A model generated the notes under the pieces. That model was not told where the DNA came from, searched no databases, and saw nothing but the letters and a program-made list of their open reading frames with translations. Source: Sva-07 sp963716095 (GTDB taxonomy: Bacteria > Actinomycetota > Acidimicrobiia > Acidimicrobiales > Ilumatobacteraceae). Taken from it: a DNA stretch of 64,000 nt. Shown piece by piece: positions 19,161-29,019 of the stretch. A program made the translations under genes and the position numbers. The number at the start of each line of letters is the position of its first letter. Positions within the stretch are counted from its first letter, which is position 1. The stretch covers positions 124,001 through 188,000 of the forward strand of contig CAVQSV010000011.1 in NCBI GenBank assembly GCA_963716095.1. Reading direction: 5' to 3'.

Positions 19161-22100
19161 ATGCCAGGGCCCGTCACAGCGATGATCGAACGTGCCTCGA
19201 GGTTCCCCAACCGCACCGCTGCACTGCTGCTCGCGTTCTTCGCATACGTACCGATCCTGTTGACCGACGTCGGTCGGGTCAGCGCTGACACGAAGTCGTA
19301 TCTCACGATCGATCCGTCTGCGCTGCTCGCCCAGGCGACGTCGATGTGGGACCCGAGTGTGGGCGCCGGAACGGTGCCGCACCAGAACATCGGCTACCTC
19401 TTCCCGCTCGGCCCGTACTACTGGCTGATGGATGCGATCGGACTGCCCGACTGGATCACTCAGCGTCTCCTGTGGGGCACGATCGTGTTCGCAGCGGCAT
19501 ACGGCACCTACCGGCTCGCACGCTGGCTGGGCTGGAGTGCGTCGGGTGCATTCGTGGCAGGGTTCGCCTACGGGTTCAGCCCCTACGTGCTGTCGTACCT
19601 TGCCCGCCTGTCGATCATCCTCGCCCCGTGGGCCGCACTGCCGTGGATGATCCTCCTGGCGGCCAAGGCCGCGAGAACCAGGTCCTGGAAGCCCGCAGCC
19701 CAGTTCGCCGTCATCGTGGCGCTCGTCGGATCGGTCAACGCCACCTCGCTCGTGCTGGCGGGCCTGGGCCCCGTGATCTGGCTCGTCACGGACGTGGCCA
19801 CCGGTCGCGTGCGAGTCGGCGCGGCCGTGCGAGCGGCCGCCAAGATCGGTGTGCTGTCGGCCGCCGTGTCGGTGTGGTGGATCGTGGCGTTGCGCGTACA
19901 GGGCGCCTATGGAATCCCGATCCTGCGCTACACCGAGACCTACGAGTCCGTCGCCGAGGCGAGCACCCCCGCGGAGATCATCCGCGGACTCGGCTACTGG
20001 TTCCTCTACGGCGGCGACCGGCTCGATCCCTGGGTCGAGCCCGCCGGACCGTACTTCGACTCGGTTCCCGTGATGGCGATCGGCTTCATCCTCGCCGGGA
20101 TCGCGCTGCTCGGCTTCCTGACCCGGTTCTCCGGCCGCGCCACCACCGCGGTGCTCCTGGTCGTGGGACTCGCCGTCGCCGTGGGTGCTGCGCCACTCGA
20201 CAACTCGACACCGTACGGCCGTCTGTTCCGCTGGTTCGCCTCGGACACCACCGCCGGGTTGGCGCTGCGATCGACACCGCGCGCTGCACCCTTGGTGACG
20301 CTCGCACTCGCCTTCGGGCTGGCCGCGAGCACGGAGTGGCTGCGACGACGAATCGCGGACCGCACCCCCCGCCTGACCGGCTTCTCGCGCCGCGACCTGG
20401 TGGCACCCGTGGGAATGGTCGCCCTCGTTGCGGTGCAGTTCTTCCCGTGGTTCACATTGGGTGCGTTGTCGTCGTCGCTCCAACGCGATGAGCAACTGCC
20501 CGACTACGTCACGGAGTACGCCGAGTGGCTCGATGCCAACGCTCGGGACGAGGGAACCGGGCGCGTCTGGGAGATCCCTGCCGCAGACTTTGCCAACTAC
20601 CGGTGGGGCGGCACGGTCGACGCCGCGTTGCCCGGCATCCTCGACCGGCCGTATCTCGCCCGCGACATCGTGCTCCAGGGTGGCGTGGCCACGGCTGACC
20701 TGTTGAACGCGTTCGAGCGCAGACTCCCCGAGGGTTGGTTCGAACCGGAGACGCTCGAGCCCATCGCCGGCCTGCTCGGCGTGGACACCGTGGCGACCCG
20801 CAACGACCTCGAGCACGAGCGATACCTCCTCGCACGCCCGGGCGCACTCTGGCCCGACGTCCTCGACGCGCTCGGACCCCCCGACTACACCGGCCCCATC
20901 GTCCGCGACGAGACCGAGATCCCGCTGATCGACGAACGCACACTCGCCGACGTCGACCGCGTCGAGACCTTTCCGGCGGTCGCAGCATTCGATCTGCAAC
21001 CGGCGCCCCTCGCCCGAGCGCTCCCCGCAGAGTCGCCGGTCGTGCTGGCGGGCAGCGCCGAGGGCATCGTCGATCTCGCCGGCGCTGGACTGCTCGATCC
21101 CGACCGTCCCCTCCTGTTCGCCGCCACCCTCGACGACCTCGCGGCCACTGGCCGATTCGACCCAGCCATGTTGGGATCCGACCCCTGGTGGATCGTCACC
21201 GACACCAATCGTCGCCAGGCGCGGCACTGGTCCACCGTGAGCGCGAACCTCGGGGCGCTCGAGACCGCCGACGGTGCGATCGGCCTGGACCCCGACCCCG
21301 GCAACCAGCAGCTCGACGTCTTCCTGCCCGATCGCGAGACGGACGAGCAGCGTCAGACCGTGGCGGCGCACGTGGCCGACGTTGCCGACGTCAGGGCCAG
21401 CTACTACGGCAACCGGGTGGCCTTCACCACCGGCGACGCACCGGCGTTCGCCATCGACGGCGACCCCTCCACCGCCTGGCGGGCAGGGGCCTTCGGACCC
21501 ACGACCGGCCTGCTGTGGGAGGTCGACCTCGTCGACCGGGTCACCACCTCGACGATCGACATCCTCCAGCCCATCACCGGCGCCGTCAACCGATACATCG
21601 TCGAGGGTCGGCTCACGCTCGATGCCGGCCTCGAGACGGAGGCGACGTTCGACGTCATCCTCGACGAGAACTCCCGCGGTTTCCCCGGCCAGACGATCGA
21701 ACTGCCGACCGACTCGTTCCAGACGCTGAGGTTCGAGGTGCGCCGCGACAACGTCGGCGAGCTCTCCGACTACAGCGCGTGGCCCGGCATCGGCCTGGCG
21801 GAGGTCGTCATCCCGGGGGTCCGCGACGACCGGATCGTGCGGGTTCCGAGTCTCGATGCGTTCGACATCGTCGACACCGGCACCATCGAGGACCACCGCC
21901 TGAGTTATGTGTTCACCCGGCAGCGGATCGACCCGGCCACACCCAACGAGGGTCCGGGAGAGACCACGCTGGTCCGCGAGTTCGTCGTGCCCGCCGGCCG
22001 CTCGTTCGCGGTGTCCGGCGAAGCGCGCGTTCTCGTCCGATGCCGGCGAGGACGTGCTGTCGGTCGTGTTCGAGGACGACGCGTTCGTGATCGCCGATCG

Positions 22101-23479
22101 GCGACTCCGTGGAAGCCCGGCTTCACGGGGAGCGTCGGCGTTCGACGACGACCCGGCCACGGTCTGGCAGACGCCGTTCAACGCTGCGGCGGAGGCGTCG
22201 GTGTCGATCGAGCACCCTGATGCGGTCGTCGCTGACACGATGACCCTGTCGTGGCTCGACGACGGCATGCACTCGGTGCCCGCGGAGATCGCGCTGACGG
22301 ACGACGGCGGGACGGTCCGCACCCTGGCGATCCCACCGACCGCACCGGTGGACGGGCGCGTCGTCCACCGAACTCGAGATCGACGGCTACCGCTCGTTGT
22401 TCTCCACCATCACGGTGACGGCGGTCGATGAGCGCACCAGTCCGGAGTACTTCTCCCGACTGCCGATCGTCCTGCCGCTCGGCATCAGCGAGATCCGATT
22501 CGGAGCCGACGCCGAGATCTCCTTCGATCGAGCAGCGGAGCTGGACGAGACCTGTCGTGCCGACCTGGTCGCGATCGACGATGTCGCCGTCCCGGTGCGG
22601 GTCACAGGAACCCTCGGCGACGCAATCGACCGGGAGGAACTGGTCGTCGAGGGATGCGGGCCACCGATCGAACTGACCGACGGCGCCCACCGACTGCGCG
22701 TCACACCGGGAGCGTTCTCGGGCTTCGACCTCGACCGGCTCGTCCTCGACGGGCTGACCGGCCCGACACCTGTTGCGGCCACTCCCCCTCCCGCCGTCTC
22801 CACCGTCTCCGCGGGCGACACACGGCTCGAACTGACCGTCGACGCTGCCGACACGACGACGTGGCTCGTCCTCGCCCAGAGCTGGAACGCCGGATGGACC
22901 GCAACCGTCGACGGCGAGTCACTCGGAACGCCGGTGCTGATCAACGGCTACGCGAACGGCTGGCTGCTCCCCAGCTCCGCGAACGCTCGCACGGTCGTGC
23001 TCGAATGGACGCCGCAGCGCCCGGTCACGATCGCGTTGGGGTTCTCGCTCCTGGCAGGGCTCGCGGTCGTGATCGTCCTGTGGATCACCCGTCGAGACCA
23101 GTTGGCGAACTCGCTACACGCCGACGACTCACCTCCCGCTGTCCGCACGGAACGATCGGGGAGCACCTGGCGCGAGAGCTGGCTGCTGGCGTTTGCCTGG
23201 ATCGCCGGGATTGCCTTCCTGGCCGGGCCGATTCCGGCAGTCGGTGCGCTGTTGGTACTCCTGCTCGCACCGCTGCGCCCGTGGGTACCCCTGGTGATCG
23301 TGCTCGTCGCAGGATCCCTGGTTGCTGGCGCGATCATCCTGCTGGAGTGGCGTTACGACTATCCGCCAGGACCTGACTGGCCGAGTCGCTTCACGTGGAC
23401 CGCCCCACTCGTGTGGCTCTGCGTCGCTGCGGTGACCACGGCGGCGATCATGCCCACTGGCCCGAAGCGGGCGAACTAG
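19161..23479 (+). CDS. AftD-like (DUF3367) arabinofuranosyltransferase, copy 2, with two frame breaks
   Basis: Paralogue of the preceding gene with the same layout: N-terminal GT-C helices with SADTKSYLTIDP near residue 43, discoidin-like modules (AIDGDPSTAW and AFDDDPATVW), and C-terminal helices. Two breaks occur, at 22029-22031 (extra T in the GTT) and 22354-22356 (extra G in GGG). Removing one base at each gives 1438 residues, within one residue of copy 1. The stop codon TAG at 23477 is also the start of the -10 box of the next gene. The two copies are clearly diverged, so they probably act on different acceptors or linkages; this is inference. Confidence 0.82.
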
Positions 23480-23482
23480 GGT
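23477..23482 (+). promoter_or_regulatory. -10 box TAGGGT overlapping a stop codon
   Basis: TAGGGT ends nine bases before the GTG at 23492. Its first three bases are the TAG stop of the AftD-like gene. Confidence 0.5.
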
Positions 23483-23491
23483 CCGCTGGTC

Positions 23492-24262
23492 GTGCGCACA
23501 CTCATCATCGTGCCGACTCACAACGAGGAGGCGAACATCGCCAGCGTGATCGAACGGATCCGCGACGCCGCCCCCGCTGCCGACGTGCTCGTGATCGACG
23601 ACATGTCGATCGACGGCACGCGCCCACTCGTCGCCGAGATCGCCGCCAGCGACCGCAACGTCCGGCTCGAAACACGCGAGGTGAAGCGAGGTCTCGGCGA
23701 TGCGTATCTGCATGCGTTCGCCATCGGTCTCGACGAGGGCTACGACGCGCTCGTGGAGATCGACGCCGACCTCTCGCATGATCCTGCCGACCTGCCGATG
23801 ATGCTCGACCTCGCCGATCGCGGGATCGCCCTCGTCATCGGTTCGCGCTACATCCCCGGCGGCTCGGTGATCGGCTGGCCCCGCCGCCGCACCTGGCTCT
23901 CACGGTGGGGCAATCGCTATGCCGGCCTCGTGCTCGGCTTGGCGCTCAACGACGCCACCTCCGGCTACCGCGTCTATCGAGCCGACACGTTGCGCACGAT
24001 CGGCATCGACGGCGTGCAGGCCGATGGGTACGGCTTCCAGGTCGAGATGACCTACCGGGTCGTCCAGGCAGGGCTGAGCGTGGTCGAGGTGCCGATCGCC
24101 TTTCGCGACCGGGTGGCAGGCACGTCGAAGATGCATCGCGGCATCGTGATCGAAGCCTTCAAGCTGGTCACGTACTGGGGTCTGCGAGACATGGTGACGC
24201 TGCGTCGAGCCCGACGCACCTACCGCTCACTACCCACCGAGCTCGACGACCCGCTGATCTGA
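23492..24262 (+). CDS. Polyprenyl-phosphate mannose synthase (GT2, Ppm1/DPM1-like)
   Basis: A 256-residue family 2 glycosyltransferase that would transfer mannose from GDP-mannose to polyprenyl phosphate on the cytoplasmic face. The N-terminal IIVPTHNEEANI, the metal-site EIDADLSHDPADLP near residue 90 and the RDRVAGTSKM segment near 207 are characteristic of DPM1/Ppm1. It lacks the extra membrane domain of mycobacterial Ppm1. It would feed the PIG-V-like enzyme upstream. It starts at GTG 23492 with no leader. Confidence 0.85.
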   Translation: MRTLIIVPTHNEEANIASVIERIRDAAPAADVLVIDDMSIDGTRPLVAEIAASDRNVRLETREVKRGLGDAYLHAFAIGLDEGYDALVEIDADLSHDPADLPMMLDLADRGIALVIGSRYIPGGSVIGWPRRRTWLSRWGNRYAGLVLGLALNDATSGYRVYRADTLRTIGIDGVQADGYGFQVEMTYRVVQAGLSVVEVPIAFRDRVAGTSKMHRGIVIEAFKLVTYWGLRDMVTLRRARRTYRSLPTELDDPLI

Positions 24263-24278
24263 CCATCCCGCATCGAGC

Positions 24279-24302
24279 GTTGCGGTTGCGGTTGTGGTTG
24301 CG
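24279..24302 (+). repeat. Four copies of a GTTGCG hexamer
   Basis: GTTGCG, GTTGCG, GTTGTG, GTTGCG stand in tandem in the 124-base gap before the DUF1254 gene. Such a tract can change copy number by slippage. Nothing else is recognisable in the gap except the Shine-Dalgarno of the next gene. Confidence 0.7.
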
Positions 24303-24386
24303 GTGCAGTCATGACGAAGTGCCCTGGCAGGCCCGCGGGAACCACGCGACGGTGAGAGCCGGTTCGCAAGATGTGAGGAGGCCGTG

Positions 24387-25725
24387 ATGGTCGAGCGTCG
24401 TTTGTCGTCGGAGGAGATTGCAGCAATCGCGGAGGAGGCATACCTCTTCTCGTTTCCGATGCTGATGGGGTACCGCGCGTGCTTCGGGGCGTTCCTGGTG
24501 CCGTCACTGCCGTCCTACAGCGGTCCGATGAACGAGATCCACGGCGACCCGGTGACGCTCGACCACAACTACAAGGATGTCATCTCACCCAACGCCGACA
24601 CGCCGTACTCGTCCGCGGCGCTGGACCTCCGAGCCGAACCCCTGGTGCTGACCGTGCCGGCGGTGACCGACCGGTACTACGTGATGCAGCTGGTGGATCT
24701 GTTCGGGACGAATCCGCACTTCGTCGGCTCGCGCGCGACCGGTTCGGACGCCGGGTCCTACCTGCTGGTCGGTCCCGGGTTCACCGGCGACGTGCCGGAC
24801 GGATTCACCGACGTCCTGCGATTCGAGACCGATCTGGTGATCGTGATCGGGCGGACCCAACTGCTCGGCCCCGACGATGTCGAGACGCTGCGACCGATCA
24901 TGGACGCCTACCGAATCGAGACGCTGTCGGCCCATCTCGGCACCGAATCGCCAACCGCACCGGCGTTCGATTGGCCGGTGTGGAACGACGAGGCATCGCG
25001 CGACGAACGGTTCATCGGCTACGTCAACCGCCTGCTCGAATGGTGCCAACCCGCACATCCGAACGAGGAGGCGATGTTCGAGCGCTTCGCTCGGGCCGGC
25101 ATCGGCGCTGGGTTGCCGTTCGACCCCGACGACCTCGATGACGACACCCGCACCGCCCTTCGCTCCGGAGTCGAACGGGCACGAGCCGAGATGGCTGACA
25201 AGGCCGGCCATCTCGGCGACAGGGTCAATGGATGGATGGCCATCGACGCATTCGGAGACCGCGAGTTCTTCGACGGCGACTACCTGCTCCGGGCGGCCGG
25301 GGCGATGGCCGGGTGGGGCGGCAACGACAAGATCGAGGCGTTCTACCCGATGACCAGCATCGACAGCGACGGCCAACCGCTGTCGGGTGACAACGCCTAC
25401 CGGCTCCGATTCGACACGCTCCCGCCGGCGAAGGCGTTCTGGTCGGTCACGATGTACGACACGTCCTACGACGGCGTCGCCGGCTACCTGGTCGACAATC
25501 CGATCGGCCGCTACCTGATCAACTCCACGACGACCGGCCTGGTGACCGGCGATGACGGATCGCTGACGATGCACATCCAGCACGACGAACCCGACACCGA
25601 GGAAGGTACGGGCGAATTGGCTGCCGGCGCCCGCCGGACCGTTCTACCTGGCAATGCGCATCTACTGGCCCGAACCCGAAGCGCTCGACGGCACCTGGGA
25701 ACCCCCACCTGTCACCCGCGTCTGA
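24387..25725 (+). CDS. DUF1254/DUF1214 protein, frame broken near the C-terminus
   Basis: The protein has an N-terminal DUF1254 region (EEAYLFSFPMLMGY, then SPNADTPYSSAALDLR) and a C-terminal DUF1214 region (FWSVTMYDTSYDG). The family's biochemical role is not established. GAGGAGG at 24375-24381 supports ATG 24387 over GTG 24384. As given, the frame leaves the family pattern after EEGTG. Removing one G at 25610-25612 restores NWLPAPAGPFYLAMRIYWPE and a TGA at 25723, for 445 residues. There is no cleaved signal peptide apparent at the N-terminus. Confidence 0.8.
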
Positions 25726-25743
25726 CCCAGCGGCCCGCCGCGC

Positions 25744-26583
25744 TCACGTCCGGTCATCGAGAACGTCGCGCCATTCGCGAAGCCAGCGCACGGAGGCAGC
25801 GGTGAACGCGTGCGCGGTGTCACCACTCGCTCTGAGCGTCCGCTGCGGATGCAGTAGCGGCACGTTCGGAATGTCTCTCACCGACTCGAGGGTCAGCTCG
25901 CATGCCTCCCGCTGCTGTCGTCTGACCGTTGCCGTGACCCCTCCGAGCCGGCGGGTGACAGCGGAGAGCTGTTCGAGCCGCGATTCGACCGCCTTCCCGA
26001 GCGGGCTGCTGTCGAGCTGCACGGTGCTGTGCGTCCGACCGCCGCTGACGTACTCGGCGAGCAAGGGATAGCGATCGTCCTGATCGAGGTCGAGTGGATC
26101 GGGTGCTGAGGCGGCGAGGTCGTCCCAGTCCGCCGATGACAACGTGTCCCATGCTTCGGAGTAGAGAATCTCCTCCTCCTGGGCGATGTGGGCACGCATC
26201 GACCACGCGAAACGCTCCAACTGGCGGGCCAGTTCCTGGCGCGTCGAACGCTCCGAGGTGGAGCGAGACGCCCGGTCGAGTGTGGCCAGCAGCTCCTCGC
26301 CTGCACGATCCACGAGTTCGTGTTCCCGCGTCAGGATGGCTGACGTCCCGGCAAGTGTTTCCGATGCACGTGCGACTTTCGCGAACATGATCTCTTCGCG
26401 GGGATGGTGGTGGATGTTCTGGAAATTCACGACGTAGTCCACCGCCTCGGAGAGCAGCGGCAGGACCGCCTCGGGTTCGTCGAGGAGACGCTGCGCGTCG
26501 CGGCCGATCATCGACAACACTCTCGAGAATCTGGCGTGATCCTCGCGCAGCCCTCGGAGATACTGTTCGCCGGTCGGTTCCAT
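25744..26583 (-). CDS. Hemerythrin-like (HHE domain) protein
   Basis: A 279-residue protein whose first 170 residues form an HHE four-helix bundle. Candidate di-iron ligands are the histidine in EDHARF, the HHHPREE cluster, EHELVD and AHIAQEEE. Such domains bind oxygen or sense iron or oxidative state. The remaining 110 residues are not recognised. AGGAGG lies six bases before ATG 26583; longer in-frame starts upstream are unsupported. It converges on the DUF1254/1214 gene. Confidence 0.8.
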   Translation of the reverse strand: MEPTGEQYLRGLREDHARFSRVLSMIGRDAQRLLDEPEAVLPLLSEAVDYVVNFQNIHHHPREEIMFAKVARASETLAGTSAILTREHELVDRAGEELLATLDRASRSTSERSTRQELARQLERFAWSMRAHIAQEEEILYSEAWDTLSSADWDDLAASAPDPLDLDQDDRYPLLAEYVSGGRTHSTVQLDSSPLGKAVESRLEQLSAVTRRLGGVTATVRRQQREACELTLESVRDIPNVPLLHPQRTLRASGDTAHAFTAASVRWLREWRDVLDDRT

Positions 26584-26633
26584 CTCGTCCTCCTCGTCTC
26601 CGTTCCCCTTCTGGTCGTCCGTCCCGCCGGTCT

Positions 26634-27539
26634 CTAGGGGCAACACCGGCGCACGAAGTCGCCGAGATGCCCGAACGCCTGTTGGGCTTCCGGAAACGGC
26701 ATGGTGTGCCAGACGTGCGGTTGCCCGCTCCACACTTCCACCTCGGCGTCGACCCCGGCCGCACGCGCTCGCTCGGCGAACATGGTCGACTGATCGAGGA
26801 GCCAATCGGTGCTGCCCACCTGCAACAGCACCGGGCAGAGGCCGCTCAGGTCACCCCGCAAGGGTGAGGCGTACGGATGATCCAGCACGGTTGGATCTCC
26901 GGCGGCGTACAACATGCGTGGGTCGCTCTCGCGTGCGTCGGCCGACTCCGGAAACAACGCGTCGGAGTCGCCGAATTCGATGCGTGCACCGCCTTCGCTG
27001 AAACTCATGTCCGTACAGGGCGACACAGCGAACGCACCCGCAGGCAAGGGTGTCGCGTCATCGCGTAGCGCGAGGAGCGACGCGAGGGCCAGATTGCCGC
27101 CGGCGGAATCGCCGCCGATGACGATCCGTTCTGGTTCGACACCGTCGTCCAGGAGTTGCTCATAGCCCCCGACGCAGTCCTCCAGGGCCGCCGGGAACGG
27201 GTGCTCCGGCGCGAGGCGGTAGAACACCAGCATCACGTCGGCGTTGGCTGCTTCTGCCACCGCAGCGGCGAGGCGACGGTGCGTGCGCGGACTGCGCAAC
27301 GCCCATCCACCGCCGGGCAGATACAGGACCACCCGGTCGGTACGCCGGCCGGTTCGGATCCACTCGGCGCTGCAGTGAGCGAGTTCCACAGCATCGACAC
27401 TCACTCCGGTTGGCGCCGGGTTGAGACCGTCGATGCGAGCGAGCAGCGAACGCGCCCGTTCGACGTCGAAGTCCTTGAAGAGGGACTCCATGGCCCGATT
27501 GGTGATCGGGTTGAAGAGTTGTGAAGGAATGCTCGGCAT
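26634..27539 (-). CDS. Alpha/beta-hydrolase esterase, hormone-sensitive lipase family
   Basis: A 301-residue serine hydrolase with the nucleophile motif GDSAGG and an oxyanion-hole segment LPGGGW, in which proline replaces the usual histidine of HGGG. A late HVWH segment should carry the catalytic histidine. Family members hydrolyse short acyl esters. The ATG at 27539 begins MPSIPSQLF; an upstream in-frame start at 27572 is possible. No promoter was placed with confidence in the 152-base gap to the acyltransferase gene. Confidence 0.8.
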   Translation of the reverse strand: MPSIPSQLFNPITNRAMESLFKDFDVERARSLLARIDGLNPAPTGVSVDAVELAHCSAEWIRTGRRTDRVVLYLPGGGWALRSPRTHRRLAAAVAEAANADVMLVFYRLAPEHPFPAALEDCVGGYEQLLDDGVEPERIVIGGDSAGGNLALASLLALRDDATPLPAGAFAVSPCTDMSFSEGGARIEFGDSDALFPESADARESDPRMLYAAGDPTVLDHPYASPLRGDLSGLCPVLLQVGSTDWLLDQSTMFAERARAAGVDAEVEVWSGQPHVWHTMPFPEAQQAFGHLGDFVRRCCP

Positions 27540-27691
27540 GGACGACCCCGGTCGCTTCGGATACCCCGGCACCTACCATCTGCGCCTCAATCTCCGGGCA
27601 ACTGCAGAGGCCATCGGCACTATGTGACCTGGACCGGGGAACAGATCCGGAGTTCAACAGGTTGAGGCCATCGGTCCCGAGCCGGTTCGTG

Positions 27692-28366
27692 TCAGCCGAC
27701 TCGGGCTTCGGCGAGGTCGAACAGCTCCTGCAGCTCGACTGCCAGACGCTGTGATGCTTCGGTGATGGCTCGTCGTGGCGCACGACCTGTTGGGCCGACC
27801 TCGACGGTGATCGGGGGTCCGATCACGACGTGCACCTTCTTCGGGTGGATCATCTTCGCGTGGCGAGGCATCGCTCGGGCCGAACCGCCAATGCCCACCG
27901 GAATGATCGGAACACCGGCACGGGCAGCCACGAATGCGGCACCGTCGAACAGCGGGTGCACCCGGGGGCCGTCCTTGCGCTCACCCTCGGGAAACAAGAC
28001 CAGCGGCTCGCCGCCGTCGAGCACGGCGATGCAACGCGCCAACGCCTCACGATCGGCGGTACCGCGATTGACCGGGAACGCACCGAGCGCCGAGAAGAAC
28101 CACCCGAGACGCGGATACTTCCACATCTCCTGTTTGCCCATGAATCGGATGCGCCGCGTGCTGACACACGCAACGATCGGGCTGTCGATGTAGCTGCGAT
28201 GCACCGGGGCCAACACGTAGGCGCCGGTCGGGGGAAGGTGCTCTCGCCCGTCGATGTGCAAGCGGGTGATCGCCTGGGTGAGCCAGCACACCAGCGAACG
28301 AAACACTCGATAGGTGATCATGCTCGCCCGAGAGTGCGAGGCGAGATACGTCTTCGGCTTGGTCAT
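27692..28366 (-). CDS. 1-acylglycerol-3-phosphate acyltransferase-like (PlsC family)
   Basis: A 224-residue membrane-associated acyltransferase with the HX4D catalytic motif (HRSYID) near residue 56 and the acceptor motif FPEG near 124. The family makes phosphatidic acid or transfers acyl groups in lipid synthesis. It overlaps the cytidylate kinase gene by four bases (ATGA), an arrangement seen often in Actinobacteria, where cmk is followed by a PlsC-like gene. Confidence 0.85.
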   Translation of the reverse strand: MTKPKTYLASHSRASMITYRVFRSLVCWLTQAITRLHIDGREHLPPTGAYVLAPVHRSYIDSPIVACVSTRRIRFMGKQEMWKYPRLGWFFSALGAFPVNRGTADREALARCIAVLDGGEPLVLFPEGERKDGPRVHPLFDGAAFVAARAGVPIIPVGIGGSARAMPRHAKMIHPKKVHVVIGPPITVEVGPTGRAPRRAITEASQRLAVELQELFDLAEARVG

Positions 28367-29019
28367 GTGGGCATCAGCCCCAGGATGTGGTCGACCACGT
28401 CCTCGATCGACATGCCGGTGGTGTCGACGACGACAGCGTCGTCGGTCTCGGTGAGAGGACTCTCGCTGCGCGTCGAATCCTTGCGGTCACGCTCGATGAT
28501 CGAAGCCTCGACCTCGGCCACGTCTCCCCCGATCTCGGCGACACGACGTTGCGCACGAACGCGGGGCGACGCCGTGACGAACAGCTTCAACGTCGCATCC
28601 GGAAACACGACGGAGCCGATGTCCCGACCTTCCACCACCCCACCAGCGTGCTCGTCGACCCACTCTCGCTGACGCCTCACCATCTCGGATCGCACCTGCC
28701 CGTTGGAGGCGACGGCACTCACAGCCGCGGTGACCTCCCGACCCCGGATCTCGACGGTGGCGTCGACGCCGTCGACGACGACCGACGAATCGTCGATCGT
28801 CATCTCGACCGTGCCGGCGAGCGCAGCCACATCGGCCTCCTCGGTCGGATCGATGCCCCGGCGAAGGGCCGCGAACGTCACGGCTCGATACATCGCACCC
28901 GTGTCGAGGTACTCCAGTCCGAGCCGCCCGGCAACCGCACGCCCGACGGTGCTCTTGCCCGCACCGGCTGGCCCGTCGATGGCGACGACAATCGGCGAAC
29001 CGTTCAGATCACCGCTCAC
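28363..29019 (-). CDS. cmk: Cytidylate kinase
   Basis: A 218-residue nucleoside monophosphate kinase that phosphorylates CMP and dCMP. Walker A is GPAGAGKST near residue 16, followed by the CMP-binding LDTGAMYRAVT, the GRDIG loop near 130 and RDRKDSTRSESPL near 180, all diagnostic of Cmk. The start GTG 29019 overlaps the stop of the upstream GuaB1 gene as GTGA. Confidence 0.92.
   Translation of the reverse strand: MSGDLNGSPIVVAIDGPAGAGKSTVGRAVAGRLGLEYLDTGAMYRAVTFAALRRGIDPTEEADVAALAGTVEMTIDDSSVVVDGVDATVEIRGREVTAAVSAVASNGQVRSEMVRRQREWVDEHAGGVVEGRDIGSVVFPDATLKLFVTASPRVRAQRRVAEIGGDVAEVEASIIERDRKDSTRSESPLTETDDAVVVDTTGMSIEDVVDHILGLMPT

Noticed and set aside
19059..22322. A 1087-residue open frame on the minus strand opposite AftD copy 2
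   Set aside because: Its composition (Asp, Arg, Gly, Gln rich, no domain) is that of an antisense shadow in high-GC DNA, while the plus strand has clear domains.
14827..23479. AftD genes as decayed pseudogenes
   Set aside because: Both are intact apart from single extra bases, and the repaired lengths differ by one residue, which fits functional paralogues.
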